NCBI GenBank assembly: GCA_905221385.1
Contig: CAJNCV010000021.1
Location: 1-8,069, forward strand
Reading direction: 5' to 3'
DNA length: 8,069 nt
Origin: a bacterium
Lineage (GTDB): Bacteria > Bacillota > Bacilli > Lactobacillales > Streptococcaceae
Shown: piece by piece, positions 5,046-8,069 of the stretch
Layout of the letters: the number at the start of each line of letters is the position of its first letter
Position numbering within the stretch: position 1 is the stretch's first letter
Notes under the pieces: model-generated
What the model saw: only the letters and a program-made list of their open reading frames with translations
What the model was told of the DNA's origin: nothing
The model's database searches: none
Made by a program: the position numbers and the translations under genes

Positions 5046-6298
5046 GCAAGAAAGAAGAAAGAAGACCAAGTATCCGATTTAAGGGTTACACTGAACCTTG
5101 GGAACAGCGGAAGTTGGGGGAGGTGGGAGAAACCTTTACAGGATTATCAGGTAAAACCAAAGAAGATTTCGGTCATGGTGAGGCAAAATTTATAACATAT
5201 GTTAATGTATTTAATAATGCAATAGCTGATCTAAATGGTTTTGATAGTATTGAGATAGATACTAAACAATCTGTTGTTAATTATGGAGACGTTTTATTTA
5301 CTACTTCGTCAGAAACTCCTAAAGAGGTAGGAATGAGTTCAATATGGTTAGGAGAAGAAGAAAACATATATTTGAATAGTTTCTGTTTTGGCTATCGTCC
5401 AGAGAAAAACGTATTTGACCTATATTATTTAGCATTCATGTTGCGTTCTTCAGAAATTAGAAAAAAATTTATGTTGCTTGCTCAAGGGATTTCTAGATTT
5501 AATATCTCTAAAACAAAGGTAATGGAAATTTCTATTCCTATCCCCACCCTCCCCGAACAAGCCGCCATCGGTTCCTTTTTCCAAGAATTGGATCAGCTCA
5601 TTACCCTTCAACAGCGTGAGCTGGAGTTAATGAAAGAAGGAAAAAAGACTCTGCTTTCAAAAATGTTTCCAAAGGACAGAGAAAATTTCCCGGAAGTCCG
5701 TTTTCCTGGTTTTACTGACGCTTGGGAACAGCGGAAGTTGGGGGAGGTGGGAGAAACCTTTACAGGATTATCAGGTAAAACCAAAGAAGATTTCGGTCAT
5801 GGTGAGGCAAAATTTATAACATATGTTAATGTATTTAATAATGCAATAGCTGATCTAAATGGTTTTGATAGTATTGAGATAGATACTAAACAATCTGTTG
5901 TTAATTATGGAGACGTTTTATTTACTACTTCGTCAGAAACTCCTAAAGAGGTAGGAATGAGTTCAATATGGTTAGGAGAAGAAGAAAACATATATTTGAA
6001 TAGTTTCTGTTTTGGCTATCGTCCAGAGAAAAACGTATTTGACCTATATTATTTAGCATTCATGTTGCGTTCTTCAGAAATTAGAAAAAAATTTATGTTG
6101 CTTGCTCAAGGGATTTCTAGATTTAATATCTCTAAAACAAAGGTAATGGAAATTTCTATTCCTATCCCCACCCTCCCCGAACAAGCCGCCATCGGTTCCT
6201 TTTTCCAAGAATTGGATCAGCTCATTACCCTTCAACAGCGTGAACTGGAAATATTGAAAAACATGAAATCAACATTACTGAAAGCGATGTTTGCATAA
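5042..6298 (+). CDS. hsdS: Type I specificity subunit HsdS with two identical target-recognition domains
   Basis: This 418-aa protein has the normal length for HsdS, the subunit that reads the bipartite DNA target and scaffolds two HsdM. The order is a short N-terminal arm, TRD1 opening P-W-E-Q-R-K-L-G-E-V (W20), and I-P-I-P-T-L-P-E-Q (165-173) leading into a helix. A linker L-L-S-K-M-F-P-K-D follows, then R-F-P-G-F-T-D-A-W-E-Q (W228), TRD2, I-P-I-P-T-L-P-E-Q (373-381) and a final helix. The striking feature is that the second half repeats the first. DNA 5097-5619 and 5721-6243 appear identical over 523 bp, 208 codons apart. Normal HsdS has two different TRDs and an asymmetric target. Two equal TRDs predict an interrupted palindromic target. 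The gene sits between the DUF3644 gene and hsdM (21-nt gap). Its conserved blocks match the outward cassettes at both window ends, implying TRD exchange by recombination. The duplication could be genuine gene conversion or an assembly error at a repeated cassette. Confidence 0.95.
   Translation: MSKKEERRPSIRFKGYTEPWEQRKLGEVGETFTGLSGKTKEDFGHGEAKFITYVNVFNNAIADLNGFDSIEIDTKQSVVNYGDVLFTTSSETPKEVGMSSIWLGEEENIYLNSFCFGYRPEKNVFDLYYLAFMLRSSEIRKKFMLLAQGISRFNISKTKVMEISIPIPTLPEQAAIGSFFQELDQLITLQQRELELMKEGKKTLLSKMFPKDRENFPEVRFPGFTDAWEQRKLGEVGETFTGLSGKTKEDFGHGEAKFITYVNVFNNAIADLNGFDSIEIDTKQSVVNYGDVLFTTSSETPKEVGMSSIWLGEEENIYLNSFCFGYRPEKNVFDLYYLAFMLRSSEIRKKFMLLAQGISRFNISKTKVMEISIPIPTLPEQAAIGSFFQELDQLITLQQRELEILKNMKSTLLKAMFA
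5097..5124 (+). repeat. 28-bp HsdS recombination block, copy in TRD1
   Basis: The block begins CTTGGGAACAGCGGAAG and ends GGGGGAGGT. It occurs four times in the window: here, at 5718-5748 (31-bp version), at 7994-8024 (31 bp) and inverted at 46-76 (31 bp). It encodes W-E-Q-R-K-L-G-E-V and marks where one TRD can be swapped for another. Confidence 0.95.
5537..5554 (+). other. C-rich block, possible G-quadruplex on minus strand (TRD1 copy)
   Basis: C-runs of 2, 4, 3 and 4 are separated by TAT, A and T. The minus strand therefore has four G-runs with short loops. It encodes part of I-P-I-P-T-L-P-E-Q with unusually GC-rich codons for this AT-rich locus. Fold potential is suggestive only, because one run has just two G. 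Confidence 0.3.
5718..5748 (+). repeat. 31-bp HsdS recombination block, copy in TRD2
   Basis: The block begins ACGCTTGGGAACAGCGG and ends GGGGGAGGT. It is identical to 7994-8024 and is the reverse complement of 46-76. After GGAGGT this copy continues GGGAGAAACC, while the terminal cassettes continue AGCAGAACGG, which marks the TRD boundary. Confidence 0.95.
5721..6243 (+). repeat. Second copy of 523-bp direct repeat (TRD2)
   Basis: By eye this is identical to 5097-5619, with 101 bp of unique linker (5620-5720) between the copies. The absence of any difference means the duplication is very recent, is being homogenised, or is an assembly product. Confidence 0.95.
6161..6178 (+). other. C-rich block, possible G-quadruplex on minus strand (TRD2 copy)
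   Basis: This is the second copy of the C-run block at 5537-5554, in the same position of the repeated TRD. Confidence 0.3.
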
Positions 6299-6319
6299 TA
6301 GAAAGGATACAAAATTCGT

Positions 6320-7936
6320 ATGAGTACAGCAAATGACATTACAACAAGACTATGGGCAATGGCCAATAAACTGCGTGGGACGATGGACGCTAGTGAGTAT
6401 AAAAATTATATCCTTCCTTTTATGTTCTATCGTTATCTATCTGAAAACCAAGATGCCTATTTGGCTCAAAATGGTCTGGAAGAGTTTTACGATGTGATAG
6501 ACGAAGAAGAGCAAGAAGACTATTTAGAAGATATTAGTAGTAATCTTGGTTATGCGATTAAGCCAGAGTATACCTGGGGGCGTTTGGTAGCTAAAATCGA
6601 AAACCATCGGATCAAGGCGAGCGATTTCCAAGATATGTTTGACTCTTTTGAGACACAGGCTAAGCGTAATCCCATGGCTGAGCAAGATTTTGCAAATGTC
6701 TTTTCAGATATCAATCTTGGAGATACCCGATTGGGTTCTAGCACTAACGAGCGCGCCAAGGCACTTAACGATATTGTTCTCATGATTCATGAGTTTAGCT
6801 TCAAGGACGAGTCTGGACGTGATATTTTGGGAGATGTGTATGAGTATCTTATCGGTCAATTTGCGGCTAATGCTGGGAAAAAAGGCGGTGAGTTTTATAC
6901 GCCACATGAGGTCAGTCAAATCTTGGCAAAACTTGTCATAGTGGATGCGAAGGAAAATGACGATCAGTTTCGAGTGTATGATCCTACTATGGGTTCAGGT
7001 TCCTTACTCTTAACAGTGCAAAAAGAGTTGCCAGAAGGGGAGCGTGAAGGTAGTGTTGACTTTTACGGTCAAGAACTCAATACCACTACCTATAACCTTG
7101 CTCGTATGAACCTTATGATGCATGGTGTTAACTATCGCAATATGAATCTCAAACGGGGAGATACACTAGATACGGATTGGCCTTTTGCTGAAAAAGATGG
7201 TATTCAACTTCCGCTTAAGTTTGACGCTGTTGTAGCCAATCCACCATATTCGCAAAAGTGGGAGATTAAGAGTATCGATCGTTCCAAAGATTCGCGCTTT
7301 AAGTTTGGTGTTGCTCCTGCTTCTAAGGCGGATTACGCTTTTATCTTGCATGGTCTTTACCATTTGGAAAGTAATGGAACAATGGCGATTGTGCTTCCGC
7401 ACGGTGTTCTCTTTAGGGGAGCAGCTGAAGGGAAGATTCGTCAAAAGATTATTGATGAGAATCTTCTTCACGCTGTTATTGGTCTGCCTGCCAATCTCTT
7501 CTATGGAACTAGTATTCCGACTTGTGTGCTTGTTTTTAAAGGTCGTAAAGCACGTGGTGAGTGCTCTGATGTTTTATTTATAGATGCGTCCAGTGATTTT
7601 GAAAAAGGAAAAAACCAAAACAAGCTGACAGCAGATAACATAACTAAAATCATTGAGACTTATCATAAACGTGAACATGTCGATAAGTATGCTCATGTGG
7701 CTAGTCTTGAGGAAATCAAGGAGAACGACTATAATCTCAATATTCCCCGCTATGTAGATACTTTTGAAGAGGAAAAAGTAGTTCCTTTGTCAGAAGTTGC
7801 ACAAGAATTAACACAAGTCCGAACTGAAATAGAAGCAACCTCAGCTAGTCTATTTAAACTTTTAGGAGATCTGGAAGGAACAACTGAGGAAGCAAAAAAC
7901 GAACTAACAAAGTTTGTAGAGCTCCTCAAAGGATAA
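6320..7936 (+). CDS. hsdM: Type I DNA N6-adenine methyltransferase HsdM
   Basis: This 538-aa protein has normal HsdM length. It transfers a methyl group from S-adenosylmethionine to adenine in the target set by HsdS, protecting host DNA, and forms the M2S core on which HsdR assembles. The N-terminal helical domain (about 1-165) opens I-T-T-R-L-W-A-M-A-N-K-L-R-G. G-G-E-F-Y-T-P-H-E-V lies just before the catalytic domain. The S-adenosylmethionine motif is D-P-T-M-G-S-G-S (221-228) and the catalytic motif is N-P-P-Y (307-310). The C-terminal helices (about 490-538) should contact HsdS. All key residues are present. The start is ATG 6320, with AAAGGA (6302-6307) a rather long 12 nt upstream and no better alternative. 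It lies 21 nt after hsdS and is the last gene before the terminator. Having hsdM after hsdS, and hsdR before both, is a less usual order. Confidence 0.97.
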   Translation: MSTANDITTRLWAMANKLRGTMDASEYKNYILPFMFYRYLSENQDAYLAQNGLEEFYDVIDEEEQEDYLEDISSNLGYAIKPEYTWGRLVAKIENHRIKASDFQDMFDSFETQAKRNPMAEQDFANVFSDINLGDTRLGSSTNERAKALNDIVLMIHEFSFKDESGRDILGDVYEYLIGQFAANAGKKGGEFYTPHEVSQILAKLVIVDAKENDDQFRVYDPTMGSGSLLLTVQKELPEGEREGSVDFYGQELNTTTYNLARMNLMMHGVNYRNMNLKRGDTLDTDWPFAEKDGIQLPLKFDAVVANPPYSQKWEIKSIDRSKDSRFKFGVAPASKADYAFILHGLYHLESNGTMAIVLPHGVLFRGAAEGKIRQKIIDENLLHAVIGLPANLFYGTSIPTCVLVFKGRKARGECSDVLFIDASSDFEKGKNQNKLTADNITKIIETYHKREHVDKYAHVASLEEIKENDYNLNIPRYVDTFEEEKVVPLSEVAQELTQVRTEIEATSASLFKLLGDLEGTTEEAKNELTKFVELLKG

Positions 7937-7945
7937 AAAATGCTG

Positions 7946-7972
7946 AACTGCTTCCTATCGAAGCAGTTTTTT
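7946..7972 (+). terminator. Rho-independent terminator after hsdM
   Basis: AACTGCTTC (7946-7954) pairs perfectly with GAAGCAGTT (7960-7968) around a CTATC loop, and T continues to 7972. A-rich sequence precedes the stem. It lies 9 nt after the hsdM stop. It closes the operon and blocks readthrough into the HsdS cassette starting at 7990. Confidence 0.9.
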
Positions 7973-7989
7973 GCTGGAACCAAGGACGG

Positions 7990-8069
7990 ATGAACGCTTG
8001 GGAACAGCGGAAGTTGGGGGAGGTAGCAGAACGGGTTACGAGAAAAAATAAAAATTTGGAATCTGAATT
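7990..8069 (+). CDS. Head of a second outward-facing HsdS cassette, cut by right edge, probably silent
   Basis: ATG 7990 opens a frame reading M-N-A-W-E-Q-R-K-L-G-E-V-A-E-R-V-T-R-K-N and onward, open for 26 codons to the window end. It is the start of an HsdS target-recognition domain of the AERVTRKNK variant, different from the GETFTGLSG type in the intact hsdS. It lies 17 nt past the operon terminator with no room for a promoter. AAGGA (7982-7986) is only 3 nt from the ATG, a poor spacing. It therefore looks like stored, unexpressed specificity sequence, although the ATG may be used if transcription reads through. The visible coding part is identical to the left cassette. Confidence 0.7.
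   Translation, partial: MNAWEQRKLGEVAERVTRKNKNLESE
7993..8069. repeat. Right arm of 77-bp terminal inverted repeat
   Basis: This is a perfect reverse complement of 1-77. It includes the 31-bp block shared with hsdS (7994-8024), followed by TRD-specific sequence (AGCAGAACGGGTTACGAG and beyond) found only in the two terminal cassettes. It is cut by the window edge, so the full length is unknown. Confidence 0.97.

Larger units (their letters stand above)
5097..5619 (+). repeat. First copy of 523-bp direct repeat (TRD1)
   Basis: By eye this is identical to 5721-6243. The repeat begins at CTTGGGAACAGCGG and ends at CAACAGCGTGA; the flanking bases differ (AACC versus GACG upstream, G versus A just after). 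It spans one whole TRD plus the start of the conserved helix. Confidence 0.95.

Noticed and set aside
1..8069. The ends read AATTC and GAATT, as in a filled-in EcoRI fragment, and I saw no internal GAATTC.
   Set aside because: Both ends lie inside the same inverted repeat, so one motif explains both. Shared assembly boundaries are at least as likely, and I cannot test the cloning history.
1..8069. Recombinase, transposase, CRISPR array, tRNA or rRNA.
   Set aside because: None seen on either strand; any invertase serving this locus must be encoded outside the window.

Overview
The window is a single type I restriction-modification (R-M) locus from a low-GC Gram-positive bacterium, most likely a Streptococcus or a close relative. 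The evidence is the AT-rich coding sequence, strong AGGAG-type ribosome binding sites, a consensus TTGACA/TAGAAT promoter, and HsdS conserved blocks (WEQRKLGEV, LPEQAAIGSFF) of the kind seen in streptococcal and lactobacillal phase-variable loci. No species marker is present, so the genus is an inference.

Layout, left to right. (a) 1-77: the first codons of an outward-facing (minus-strand) HsdS cassette that runs off the left edge and has no visible start codon. (b) 78-209: an AT-rich gap holding an 11-bp dyad and a strong rightward promoter. (c) 210-7936: five co-directional, tightly packed genes. These are a half-length HsdS-like gene (one target-recognition domain, TRD), hsdR, a DUF3644-type gene with a HEPN ribonuclease-like R-x4-H motif, a full-length hsdS whose two TRDs are identical, and hsdM. 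The only real gap is 4819-5041, which holds a possible RNA fold, a weak possible promoter and a 22-codon leader ORF that overlaps the hsdS start. (d) 7946-7972: an intrinsic terminator. (e) 7990-8069: the start of a second outward-facing HsdS cassette, on the plus strand, cut by the right edge.

The two ends of the window are perfect reverse complements over 77 bp (1-77 and 7993-8069). The whole R-M operon therefore sits between two diverging HsdS cassette heads. Shorter 28-31 bp versions of the same block also start both halves of the expressed hsdS. This is the architecture of a shufflable, phase-variable specificity locus. No recombinase gene lies inside the window.

How the parts should work together: HsdM and HsdS form the adenine methyltransferase, HsdR adds ATP-dependent translocation and cleavage, and HsdS sets the target. 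Two identical TRDs should give a symmetric bipartite target. The half-HsdS could give an alternative symmetric specificity by dimerising. The DUF3644 protein is a candidate backup toxin, comparable in principle to the anticodon nuclease PrrC carried in some type I operons. The main caution is assembly. 77 is a common maximum assembler k-mer, so the ends may simply be where the assembly broke at a longer repeat. The 523-bp perfect duplication within hsdS also needs long-read confirmation.
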